Assembly (NCBI GenBank): GCA_002499345.1 | Contig: DALF01000070.1 | Location: forward strand, 1-21,640 | DNA: 21,640 nt | Origin: Euryarchaeota archaeon UBA170 | GTDB lineage: Archaea > Thermoplasmatota > Poseidoniia > Poseidoniales > Thalassarchaeaceae | Direction: 5' to 3' | Shown here: positions 7,417 to 15,173 of the stretch, piece after piece | Layout of the letters: each line of letters opens with the position of its first letter | Numbering within the stretch: the stretch's first letter is position 1 | The notes under the pieces: model-generated | Databases searched by the model: none | Seen by the model: the letters and a program-made list of their open reading frames with translations, nothing else | What the model was told of the DNA's origin: nothing | Program-made: the position numbers and the translations under genes

Positions 7417-8058
7417 TTGTACGTGAATAAGAGAGAGGCCGCCGATTCTGTGAGGAAATGGCTACTCAGCGAGAAGCTAGAAGCTAGAGATGTCGAAGAC
7501 CAGCAGGCGCTTCTTCACATGCACGTCAAGTACCCACCAAGTAAGAGGGGACATCTGTTTAATGTGGTAATACCGAAGAACAGGGATCTTGTATTGGTGT
7601 ACTCTGTAACTAGAGTCGATGAGGGCCAGCAAGATTTGATGAAGGAATTCTCCACAGAATCCCCCAATGAGTGGAAGAAGTGGCTTCATGATACCAGGTT
7701 GGATTTGACTAGAGCAGACTTAGATTGGGTCCTCCACGTAGGGGATAAGGTACAGGACACACCAGGCCCACTACAGGCATTCAACCTCTCAAGGCCGACT
7801 TGGTTAGATGGACTTACTCAGAATGGATTCATGCACACGATGAGGAGAGTTTGGTTGACCAAGCTCTCTCTGATTCATAGGATTAAGTTTCAATTTGGTA
7901 CTGGTTCAGGAAAGCCGGGCCCAGTCGACGACTGGAACAAGAAGAAGGGTCAGAAACCATCGAGGAAATCAGCAGCCCCCCTCAAACAGCCACGAGAGGT
8001 CGACACCGATGAAACTGGTGGTTTTGGCAGAGATTTCGATCCAGCAGACTGGGCATAA
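7417..8058 (+). CDS. DUF2299-like small protein with a charged C-terminal tail
   Basis: The first 150 residues resemble the archaeal DUF2299 family by pattern: a helix VRKWLLSEKLEARDVED, then the strand-rich ALLHMHVKYP and HLFNVVIPKNRDLVLVYSV, then helices. The family is thought to share the fold of type III secretion chaperones, but its function is not known. The last 50 residues are basic and low complexity (KKKGQKPSRKS) and end in an acidic FDPADWA. There is no signal peptide or TM helix, so it is probably cytoplasmic. The start is TTG 7417 or GTG 7423; neither has a good ribosome-binding site. It is probably the last gene of the run beginning near 2484, as a T-rich stretch (CTTTTAT) follows the stop. 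Confidence 0.72.
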   Translation: MYVNKREAADSVRKWLLSEKLEARDVEDQQALLHMHVKYPPSKRGHLFNVVIPKNRDLVLVYSVTRVDEGQQDLMKEFSTESPNEWKKWLHDTRLDLTRADLDWVLHVGDKVQDTPGPLQAFNLSRPTWLDGLTQNGFMHTMRRVWLTKLSLIHRIKFQFGTGSGKPGPVDDWNKKKGQKPSRKSAAPLKQPREVDTDETGGFGRDFDPADWA

Positions 8059-8106
8059 TTCTTTTATCGTACCAGATATAGACTGACCGCAATCCGTGTA
8101 GGTTAA

Positions 8107-8125
8107 GTATGAAATATTTCTAAAA
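8107..8125 (+). promoter_or_regulatory. Probable AT-rich promoter element of the large surface-protein gene
   Basis: The 97-base gap before ATG 8156 contains one strongly AT-rich block, with GAAATATTTCTAAAAG at 8111-8126, ending about 30 bases before the start codon. That distance fits an archaeal TATA box serving a leaderless or short-leader transcript. Assigned by composition and position only. Confidence 0.35.
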
Positions 8126-8137
8126 GTGCTGTAGCTA

Positions 8138-8150
8138 ATCACTGGGTGAT
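8138..8150. repeat. Short inverted repeat just upstream of the large surface-protein gene
   Basis: ATCAC-TGG-GTGAT forms a perfect 5-bp dyad ending five bases before the start codon at 8156. It lies downstream of the AT-rich promoter-like block, where a repressor could act as an operator or an RNA hairpin could form. It may be chance. Confidence 0.3.
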
Positions 8151-8155
8151 CACAA

Positions 8156-11100
8156 ATGAGCAGGTCGGAGAAGAGAAGTAGCGTTGCAATGGTTCTGTTG
8201 ATGGTAGTCAGTTTGTTCGCTGGCCTCGGAGTTCCAAATGCCTCTGCTAGTGAGGTAGTAATGACGGATGCCATAGAAGTAACCCCAGACGGTGCATTCA
8301 GTGACAGAATGGTTTCAATCGATGCCGACTCCCAGGGAAACACTCACTTTATCTGGAGCAGAAATACACAACATCTCTACTACAAGATGCTCGATGCTAG
8401 GGGCGAAGTACTAATTGATGATACAAAGATATCCGATGCTGGAGCCCATAGAGCATGGCATCCGGATATCAGAGTTGACAATAAGGACATGGTACATGTT
8501 ACCTGGACTGATAAAGCTGGACAGTGGACGATAATGTATACTCTCTTAGATCCTTCTTTGGATGATCAGAACGGTGATGAGACAACAGATTCAGCCATTA
8601 CCATAGTCAATGATTTCGAAGTTTCTTCACATCCTCAGAACAGGGACTGGCCGGCCATTGACACCGACTCTGATAATGATCCGCACATAGTCTGGCAGGA
8701 TTCATACGAACCGCTCGATAAATTCTACCAACAGCCACAGATTTACTATGCAATGCTCGATGCTGATGTGACCTCTAGAACCGTTGAGTTCGCAGTGGGA
8801 GAGACCCTACTTACTCCAATTATCGGACACAAAGGTCACCCAGATATAGCAATCGATCTGGATGATTTCGTACAGGTCGTATGGGACGATACCAGAGGGG
8901 GCAAGGTAGAGATGGTTATTCCAATCGATACCTCTGGCTCTATGCTAGCAGAGTGGGCAGATATGTGCGTTGTGTTCTATGGGGGAAATTTCGTCAGTGG
9001 GTCATATTTCCAAGGTCTAAAACCTCTTCTGGTTAGGGCTAACATGACAGTTTACGAGACACTCTATGGAATCGGAGGGCACACTAGCGTCTCAGCAGCA
9101 ACATCTGGTAACTGCGCCACGGCATTTGCAACAGGAGGAAGCGGCTCCCAAGGGCCAAGAAACACGGCTCTAGGACTAGTTCCCGGTGATGACAGTGGAG
9201 GTATCAGAAAGCTCAATGGAGTGATAATGAACGGCGGTGCACTAACCATAAACTATGACGGAGGAGGTGTTGGATCAGAGTCATGGGGGCCCTCAAGCAC
9301 TTGGGCCTGCCTATCGTGGAAAGATTCCCAAGGAAACGTACCCGGAAATCCTCCAACACAACTTGATCACAAGTGGAACCCGAATGCCACAAAAATAGTA
9401 ATTCCGGTCTCAGATGAACCACCATATGACGGTACTTCTTGGGACTCTCAAGATACCAACACTATCCTAGAGGCTCACGACGCATGTGTGAATGCGGGAG
9501 TGATCCCCACTCCTCTATGGGCTCAGTCCAATGAAGACGTTGGCTCTTCAATGAAAGACTTAGCACAATGTCCAAATGGCATTGTGAGCTCCTCCTCATC
9601 CAGAAACTGCCCAGGTACATCAGTTAGGCTAACTAACGCTGGTGGGCAGATGTACAGCTTCCCAACAGGAGCCTCAAGCGCCTCAGAGCTACAACTAATG
9701 GTAGAGGCCTTGGTCTACTTAGCCACTAATAACTCAAGAGAGATTTTCATGACAGTTCTAGATCCAAAATCGCTGTTAGATAGTCCTCATCCAGGTTGGC
9801 AAAAGGGAGATTCTGGGACCGTTGTAGATTCTCAAGCAGATACCTATACAGAAGATTTGGGGCCCTCAGTGGACTCTGTGGGATACGGCCACTTGGTAGT
9901 AGTAAATGACACTAGAATCACGTTAAATGATGCCTTCAGCCTTCATCCCTCAATCGCTGTAGACACGTCTGGTAACACTCATGTTGCATGGATGGATGGT
10001 AGAGCATATGGATTTGAAATAGATGTTAATTATGAGGTATATTATACCAGATTAAGACTTCAGGGAGTCGGAGAGTGGGATGGAGTATCGGAAGGACTCC
10101 CTTCGTTCGGCATCAAGCAAATTACTGACTCTGCAATATCTACTGTAGAGGGACTGGGAGGAGTCGACTCAAACCGACCTTATGGGGCCAACTCTCACAT
10201 GCCTGCAATTCTGACAGACGACTTCGACAATGTCCACCTGTCCTGGTTGGATAATAGCAACGCTAGCCAGAAGGAGACTGTAATGTATGCCAGACTCAAC
10301 CATACTCACAATTCACATCCAGATGGTTTCCCTTTGAACTCTCTTGCAACATCAGTTCTTGATGAGTGGGAGGTGATCCCAGTGACTTCGTGGTCATCCA
10401 ATAAGCTCGGACCAAACTCACCGGCATCCCCAGATCTTGGCCAAGCGCCTGCTTTCGCTAACGACCTAGGTAGTGGTGCACATATTTCTTGGTCTGATGA
10501 TCACAAGTGTTCAGATGAAAACAACGGAGGAAAATTCACTATTTGCTACGTTCACATTCTAACAGGCCTAGTTGATATCGCTCTGGGTGAAACAGAAACA
10601 TACTATCACACCATCCAGCCTAGTGGGCAAACCACGTTCAATATGACGATATCCAACCCAACTCCTGGGCCACCAGATTTGGTTTCTGATACTTTCTACG
10701 TGTCAATGGAAGGAGTACCTAACAACTGGAGCTCAACACTGTTCTTCGCGACAAACCACACCCCGATATTCCCCTCCACGCCTATCTTCCTAGAGGGGGG
10801 AGATTCTGAGCCTATTTACATGAGAATTAGATCACCGACTATATATCAAGCTGATGAAGATGAACTCGCAACAATTGTACTTTCAGCCTTATCTGAGAAG
10901 GATCCAGCAATCAGAGATGAGCAAATCACACTAGTCCTAATGGATGTGGTGCACGGAATTCAATTAGATACTAGTCATTACCAAGCAGACGTTGAACAAG
11001 GTCAAAACGCTGTTTTCTCAATATCTATAACGAATACTGGGAATGTATACGATACATTTGCATTCTATGATCCGACTACTCTCGAGGGACAGACCGAATG

Positions 11101-13228
11101 GGCCCTTCCCTTTGGATGGGGTATTTCATTCCCAACTACACTTTCTCTTGACCCAAGCCAATCAGTCACTAGGAATCTGCAGGTGAGCGTTCCGACCTCT
11201 CAGGAGCCAGGAACCTTTGTCATTTATCTCAAAGGATGGTCAACCGGGGAACCAGTCCTCTCTGTAGATAGAGGAACGTTTGATATTCTGGAACTCTGGG
11301 TAAACGTATCAGTTAGGACTACAGGAAATATTGTCTTCCAACTCGGAGAAACAACCCAAAATGTTCTTCCTGGAGAATGCTCATCATTCGATGTCGGCGT
11401 TACTAAGCATTTTACTCCCGGCCATCTGATTTTCAGTACTCCCGGCGGTCCCGATGAAAGGCCCTCTGAGATTTCTGAGAATACATGGCGGTATGATAAC
11501 TGGGTCGTCGATCTTGACTTCACCACTGCCCCCGGAGGAAATGGAATTCCTGACAATGCACCAAGATATTGGTCTCAGATAGGAATTCCACAGACAGTCA
11601 CTGCTCTAATGTGTGCGCCATACAACGCTACTGCCGGGCTTGGTAGCTCCGTCTCATTCCGTGCATATCTCGAAGGCGCCCCCCAAGTTAGTGACAACGT
11701 CGTCCTACTAACAAACGTCATTCAGGTATACGATTTAGAGGCCTCTGTTCCCGATACAATACTGTCCCTGCATCCAGGACAGGAATTTGAGATGCCTACT
11801 ACCATAGATAACATCGGTAATGGCCCTGATAGATATGATATGGCCATCCAATCAATAACGGATTCTGAAGGCTATACTCACGTATGGGACATTGACATTC
11901 CCAGAGTCTTGTTCGATGAATTAGATAGAGACCAATCTCAGGAAATTCCAATCATCATCAGCGTACCCGAGAAGACTCTTGCAGGACAGTATACCATTGT
12001 TCTGGAGGTAATGAGCGAAGAGGAATATGAAGGTACTAAGCTAAGGGATCTGATCACCCTACAAGTGGAAATAATAGAATTCCATGACATGAGAATAGAA
12101 CTCGACCCCGCGGTCGAAAGCAAAATCAAGACCACTGCCCCAGGGCGAACAGTCAGATTCGTAATGAACGTCACTAACTTTGGTAACGTACCTGATGCCC
12201 CTACTCTGCACAATCACACCATTGATGCCGCAGGAGAGTGGGATCTCCAGCCCGGAATGAACCAACTCGACAAGTGGCAAATAAGATTCGCCTTGTTAGA
12301 AGGATTTGACACAGAGTTCCCAATAGAGAAGAACTGTATGGAACTCACGATGGATGATCCTATTCCAGTCAATGAGTGTTATGTGGATGCCGTTACCAAC
12401 TCACTTACCCTCCCAGAGATGCAAGCCTACACGACTCTGAACATCGTTGCAATAGTCGATATTCACCCAGAAGCTACTCTGGCAGATAGGGAAATCGGAA
12501 TTAAGGTAATGTCGAATTTCGGTTCTAGCGAAGCAGACGGAGATCACGATGAAACCCCCAGTTGGGAAGACTCCTGTACATTGGATTCAAATGGTGATGG
12601 ATTACCTGACAATTATTCGCCTAACTGTGATACTAATGAGCAAATAGTGGAACTCAGACTCAGAGCTCCAGACTTAGAGATATACTCCGTCTCGGTCGAT
12701 GAAAAGAGAGGTTCCGTTGGAGATATGTTGTCAGTCAACGTCCAAGTGAGGAATATTGGAAACGCACACGCAACAGACGTCAATATCGTTCTCTGCTCCG
12801 GACAGAGTGAATCTGATATCAAGAAGAATGGATGCAGGGAAGAGAATATTGCATACAGGCAGACCATTGAAGCAATCATGCCCTCGGAAGATCCCGACCC
12901 CCCGATCATAACCCTTCTGTATATGGTAGAGGCCGGCAGTCATGACATTGTAGTAGTATTAGACCCAGATAATCTTGTAGTCGAGACCGATGAAGATAAC
13001 AACATACAGGCGGTCAGTGGAAAGATGGGATCCGATCTTGGGATTCTCGATGTTGGTGTGGAGGCCATAGTACAATATTCAGTTCCTGCAATCATACTCG
13101 GAGCAACTTTCGCCCTCTTCGGTGTGGTAGGGGTTGTCATGTATGGTAGAAGAATGGAGGCCTTGCAGAGGTTCCAAGAGAAGAGCAGCCTACTGGCTAA
13201 CCTTTCAGACGACGATATGACATTCTGA
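8156..13228 (+). CDS. Giant membrane-anchored surface protein: beta-propeller with inserted VWA domain, Ig-like repeats and CARDB
   Basis: 1690 residues. A signal peptide is followed by a likely cut after ASA32. Seven repeats with a DxxGNxHxxWxD...IYYxxLD pattern start near residues 53, 102, 163, 228, 597, 681 and 763 and would make a seven-bladed propeller. Inside repeat 4 lies a von Willebrand A domain (about 254-526) with the metal-binding DTSGS motif (Asp258, Ser260, Ser262). From about 806 to 1470 come repeated Ig-like, NEW3-type domains (TNTGNVYDTF, IGNGPDRYDM, TNFGNVPDAP). A calcium-loop-like DSNGDGLPD sits near 1477, then a CARDB-like domain (about 1500-1625), a TM helix (about 1643-1665) and a 25-residue cytoplasmic tail with RRMEALQRF. 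It is probably an adhesin or substrate-binding surface protein. Its stop abuts the convergent regulator gene with no spacer. Confidence 0.9.
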   Translation: MSRSEKRSSVAMVLLMVVSLFAGLGVPNASASEVVMTDAIEVTPDGAFSDRMVSIDADSQGNTHFIWSRNTQHLYYKMLDARGEVLIDDTKISDAGAHRAWHPDIRVDNKDMVHVTWTDKAGQWTIMYTLLDPSLDDQNGDETTDSAITIVNDFEVSSHPQNRDWPAIDTDSDNDPHIVWQDSYEPLDKFYQQPQIYYAMLDADVTSRTVEFAVGETLLTPIIGHKGHPDIAIDLDDFVQVVWDDTRGGKVEMVIPIDTSGSMLAEWADMCVVFYGGNFVSGSYFQGLKPLLVRANMTVYETLYGIGGHTSVSAATSGNCATAFATGGSGSQGPRNTALGLVPGDDSGGIRKLNGVIMNGGALTINYDGGGVGSESWGPSSTWACLSWKDSQGNVPGNPPTQLDHKWNPNATKIVIPVSDEPPYDGTSWDSQDTNTILEAHDACVNAGVIPTPLWAQSNEDVGSSMKDLAQCPNGIVSSSSSRNCPGTSVRLTNAGGQMYSFPTGASSASELQLMVEALVYLATNNSREIFMTVLDPKSLLDSPHPGWQKGDSGTVVDSQADTYTEDLGPSVDSVGYGHLVVVNDTRITLNDAFSLHPSIAVDTSGNTHVAWMDGRAYGFEIDVNYEVYYTRLRLQGVGEWDGVSEGLPSFGIKQITDSAISTVEGLGGVDSNRPYGANSHMPAILTDDFDNVHLSWLDNSNASQKETVMYARLNHTHNSHPDGFPLNSLATSVLDEWEVIPVTSWSSNKLGPNSPASPDLGQAPAFANDLGSGAHISWSDDHKCSDENNGGKFTICYVHILTGLVDIALGETETYYHTIQPSGQTTFNMTISNPTPGPPDLVSDTFYVSMEGVPNNWSSTLFFATNHTPIFPSTPIFLEGGDSEPIYMRIRSPTIYQADEDELATIVLSALSEKDPAIRDEQITLVLMDVVHGIQLDTSHYQADVEQGQNAVFSISITNTGNVYDTFAFYDPTTLEGQTEWALPFGWGISFPTTLSLDPSQSVTRNLQVSVPTSQEPGTFVIYLKGWSTGEPVLSVDRGTFDILELWVNVSVRTTGNIVFQLGETTQNVLPGECSSFDVGVTKHFTPGHLIFSTPGGPDERPSEISENTWRYDNWVVDLDFTTAPGGNGIPDNAPRYWSQIGIPQTVTALMCAPYNATAGLGSSVSFRAYLEGAPQVSDNVVLLTNVIQVYDLEASVPDTILSLHPGQEFEMPTTIDNIGNGPDRYDMAIQSITDSEGYTHVWDIDIPRVLFDELDRDQSQEIPIIISVPEKTLAGQYTIVLEVMSEEEYEGTKLRDLITLQVEIIEFHDMRIELDPAVESKIKTTAPGRTVRFVMNVTNFGNVPDAPTLHNHTIDAAGEWDLQPGMNQLDKWQIRFALLEGFDTEFPIEKNCMELTMDDPIPVNECYVDAVTNSLTLPEMQAYTTLNIVAIVDIHPEATLADREIGIKVMSNFGSSEADGDHDETPSWEDSCTLDSNGDGLPDNYSPNCDTNEQIVELRLRAPDLEIYSVSVDEKRGSVGDMLSVNVQVRNIGNAHATDVNIVLCSGQSESDIKKNGCREENIAYRQTIEAIMPSEDPDPPIITLLYMVEAGSHDIVVVLDPDNLVVETDEDNNIQAVSGKMGSDLGILDVGVEAIVQYSVPAIILGATFALFGVVGVVMYGRRMEALQRFQEKSSLLANLSDDDMTF

Positions 13229-13966
13229 TTACTTGGCCATCCACCAGGGAAGGGGCGTGTTATCAGTCGCGGCCACGAACTTGCCTTGATTCACTGCAAG
13301 GTCTCTGAGAAGGCGCTCCCTAAGAGTGCTCATCATTTCTTCAGCATCATTTGATCGCATTCTCATGCTCTGGGCGAAGACATCTAAGTCCAATGGCCTT
13401 CTTGGCTGTATCATTAAGGCGTGTGCTAATTGACGTTCCTCATAGCTATTCAAACCCTCATTCAGACTTGGTGACACCTTACTCATCACATGCTGATGAA
13501 GAGCAATTACCGCATCACGCCTTTCATCTATTCTCTCCAGGCACTCATCTAGCTCCGATAGTACTTGCATCCCTTCAACCAGGGGAATACTCCTTCTGGT
13601 CCCTAGTTGTGAGACTAAACCATCAAGCTCCTCAGGGAGTCTAGCAGAAAGCCTCAGAGGACCCCCTCTTGGCATCTTTCTATGCTCTGCTCTGAAAAGG
13701 TCCGGACCAAGATCTAATCTCAATGAGAACGACTGATTGACTGTGTAGACCTTTCTCGGGGGCCCACCCTTTTCAGAAGGAATTTTCTCCGACTCAACAA
13801 ATCCTCCAGCTTCGAGAACCTTCAGGTGCTTCATCACGGCTTGCTGACTGACATCTAACATCTCTGATAGTTGAAGAGGATAATGTGGCTCCTTAACGAG
13901 GAATTTGAGTATATCCCTTCTGGTAGAATTCTCCAATATACTCATGGCACGCTCAAAATCCACCAT
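13229..13966 (-). CDS. ArsR-like winged-helix transcriptional regulator
   Basis: 245 residues. The N-terminal 80 residues are a winged helix-turn-helix: STRRDILKFL, a recognition helix in LSEMLDVSQQAVMKHLKVLE (about 33-52), and a wing with GGPPRKVYTV (about 68-76). The PPRK-Y wing with a following leucine-rich strand is common among archaeal ArsR-type regulators. The C-terminal 150 residues are helical and charged, with no recognisable ligand pocket or metal-binding cysteines, so the signal is unknown; this part could mediate dimerisation. It converges on the giant surface-protein gene with touching stop codons. Its own upstream region (13967-14054) is shared divergently with a small membrane-protein gene, which is a candidate target along with its own promoter. 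Confidence 0.85.
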   Translation of the reverse strand: MVDFERAMSILENSTRRDILKFLVKEPHYPLQLSEMLDVSQQAVMKHLKVLEAGGFVESEKIPSEKGGPPRKVYTVNQSFSLRLDLGPDLFRAEHRKMPRGGPLRLSARLPEELDGLVSQLGTRRSIPLVEGMQVLSELDECLERIDERRDAVIALHQHVMSKVSPSLNEGLNSYEERQLAHALMIQPRRPLDLDVFAQSMRMRSNDAEEMMSTLRERLLRDLAVNQGKFVAATDNTPLPWWMAK

Positions 13967-14025
13967 TCCTAGCCAACCCGTAGTTGTCTAATCGGTCCTC
14001 TTCTAAAAACCCAACTTGAGCATAG

Positions 14026-14034
14026 TATAATATC
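14026..14034 (+). promoter_or_regulatory. TATA-box-like element ahead of the small membrane-protein gene
   Basis: TATAATATC at 14026-14034 lies 20 to 29 bases before ATG 14055. This is where a TATA box would sit for a leaderless archaeal transcript. The 88-base region is shared with the divergent regulator, whose own candidate is the minus-strand GTTTTTAGAA at 14001-14010. Confidence 0.4.
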
Positions 14035-14054
14035 AGAGCAATAGATGTAGTATC

Positions 14055-14351
14055 ATGGGAGCGGCCAAGACAGTAATGAAGACCCTAACAGTGGTAGTTG
14101 GAATTCTAATGATCTTAGCATCATTTGGAGCGTTAGCAGTAGCCAATGAGATTGACAGCAGAGTATCAGAAGACTGTGAGGATGCTGTGGGCTCAATCGG
14201 AGAGGCCATTGGACTAGATGAAGAACAATGTCAGGATGCTAGAGATATGAGAGACAACCTAAGAGCAGCCTTCTTGCCATTGGGGATTATTGGGGCCCTT
14301 CTGGTTGTAATTCCTATTCTCTCAAATTTCAGGAATAAGAGTGGGGGTTGA
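14055..14351 (+). CDS. Small membrane protein of unknown function, two TM helices
   Basis: 98 residues, family not recognised. A hydrophobic helix at about residues 10-30 and a second at about 73-90 flank an acidic loop of about 40 residues. The loop holds two cysteines (Cys41, Cys59) that could form a disulfide if it faces outside. The end NFRNKSGG is basic and probably cytoplasmic, which would place the loop outside by the positive-inside rule. A TATA-like box stands at leaderless distance upstream. It is divergent from the ArsR-like regulator, which may control it, and converges on the next membrane-protein gene with a 14-base gap. Confidence 0.7.
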   Translation: MGAAKTVMKTLTVVVGILMILASFGALAVANEIDSRVSEDCEDAVGSIGEAIGLDEEQCQDARDMRDNLRAAFLPLGIIGALLVVIPILSNFRNKSGG

Positions 14352-14365
14352 CAATGTTGAGAGCA

Positions 14366-15136
14366 TCATCCGTTGTCCCAATTTTCCCAGTTTACCCCTT
14401 CCTCTTGATTTCCTGATTCTACACCCTTTCCCAAATCTGTTTTTTCTTGCATACCAGTGAAGGGTCCGGGCACCAGCTCTTCTGTGAGTTCCATGTCCTG
14501 TTCCTTGTGTAACGCTTTGTAAATATCATCAGTAGTCATTAGAGGAGCCTGTATATTTACTGCAGCAGGGGCACTATTCCTCCTCCATCCGATCAGAGCA
14601 AGAATTAGACCAATAATTCCGAAAGGACCCCCTATACAACATCCTGTGACCATCACTAGTAGTGTGACTGGACTATTTTCTAGTATCATAGTTTGAGCTT
14701 TTATATCATCTACCAACCACAAATCCCCCTCTTCAGCATCATTATAGAGAACATATGTGCCACTCTCCTCTGGAACAAATACCCTTACAGTTCTAAACTG
14801 AGGGGAATCACTCTCTAATTGTCTGTCTACATGTAGGAATCCAGGTTCTATCCATTCACAATCATCCGAGTCAAGAATCAGTCGGACATCGGGCATTGGC
14901 GAATCACCTTCTACAATCCTCATAACAAGATACTCCCTCTGACCTACAATAGAAGTAGATGAGAGATTGACACTGATACTATCACCAGGTGCCACAACAG
15001 CCACATTAAACTGTTCAGGATCAAGGTACTTCTCACTCTCCTCGGATACCGAGCTCCATGCTACAGTGGCCGTCAGCAGAAGAAAGAAAGAAATCACTGA
15101 GATGGTCTTGGCCCATCCCATCACATCCCGGCCCAT
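14366..15136 (-). CDS. Membrane protein with an extracytoplasmic beta-rich domain and cytoplasmic tail, unknown function
   Basis: 256 residues, family not recognised. A signal-like hydrophobic segment at about residues 10-27 is followed by a domain of about 125 residues rich in predicted strands (NVAVVAPGDSISVNLSS, REYLVMRIVEG, RTVRVFVPEESGTYVLYN). A TM helix with paired cysteines follows (about 157-184, TGCCIGGPFGIIG), then a stop-transfer WRRN and an acidic tail of about 70 residues ending in WENWDNG. The outer domain has the feel of a small jelly-roll sensory or binding domain; the tail could contact a cytoplasmic partner. It lies 37 bases downstream of top6A on the same strand and may be read through from it. 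An in-frame ATG at 15121 is an alternative start. Confidence 0.72.
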   Translation of the reverse strand: MGRDVMGWAKTISVISFFLLLTATVAWSSVSEESEKYLDPEQFNVAVVAPGDSISVNLSSTSIVGQREYLVMRIVEGDSPMPDVRLILDSDDCEWIEPGFLHVDRQLESDSPQFRTVRVFVPEESGTYVLYNDAEEGDLWLVDDIKAQTMILENSPVTLLVMVTGCCIGGPFGIIGLILALIGWRRNSAPAAVNIQAPLMTTDDIYKALHKEQDMELTEELVPGPFTGMQEKTDLGKGVESGNQEEGVNWENWDNG

Positions 15137-15173
15137 ACAGTAGCCAGGGGCTGCACGCTTTCAGTATTAGTCA

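Noticed and set aside
14350..14377. GACAA/TTGTC imperfect hairpin between the convergent small membrane-protein genes
   Set aside because: Only five Watson-Crick pairs plus a G-U extension around a 14-base loop; too weak to call a terminator with confidence.
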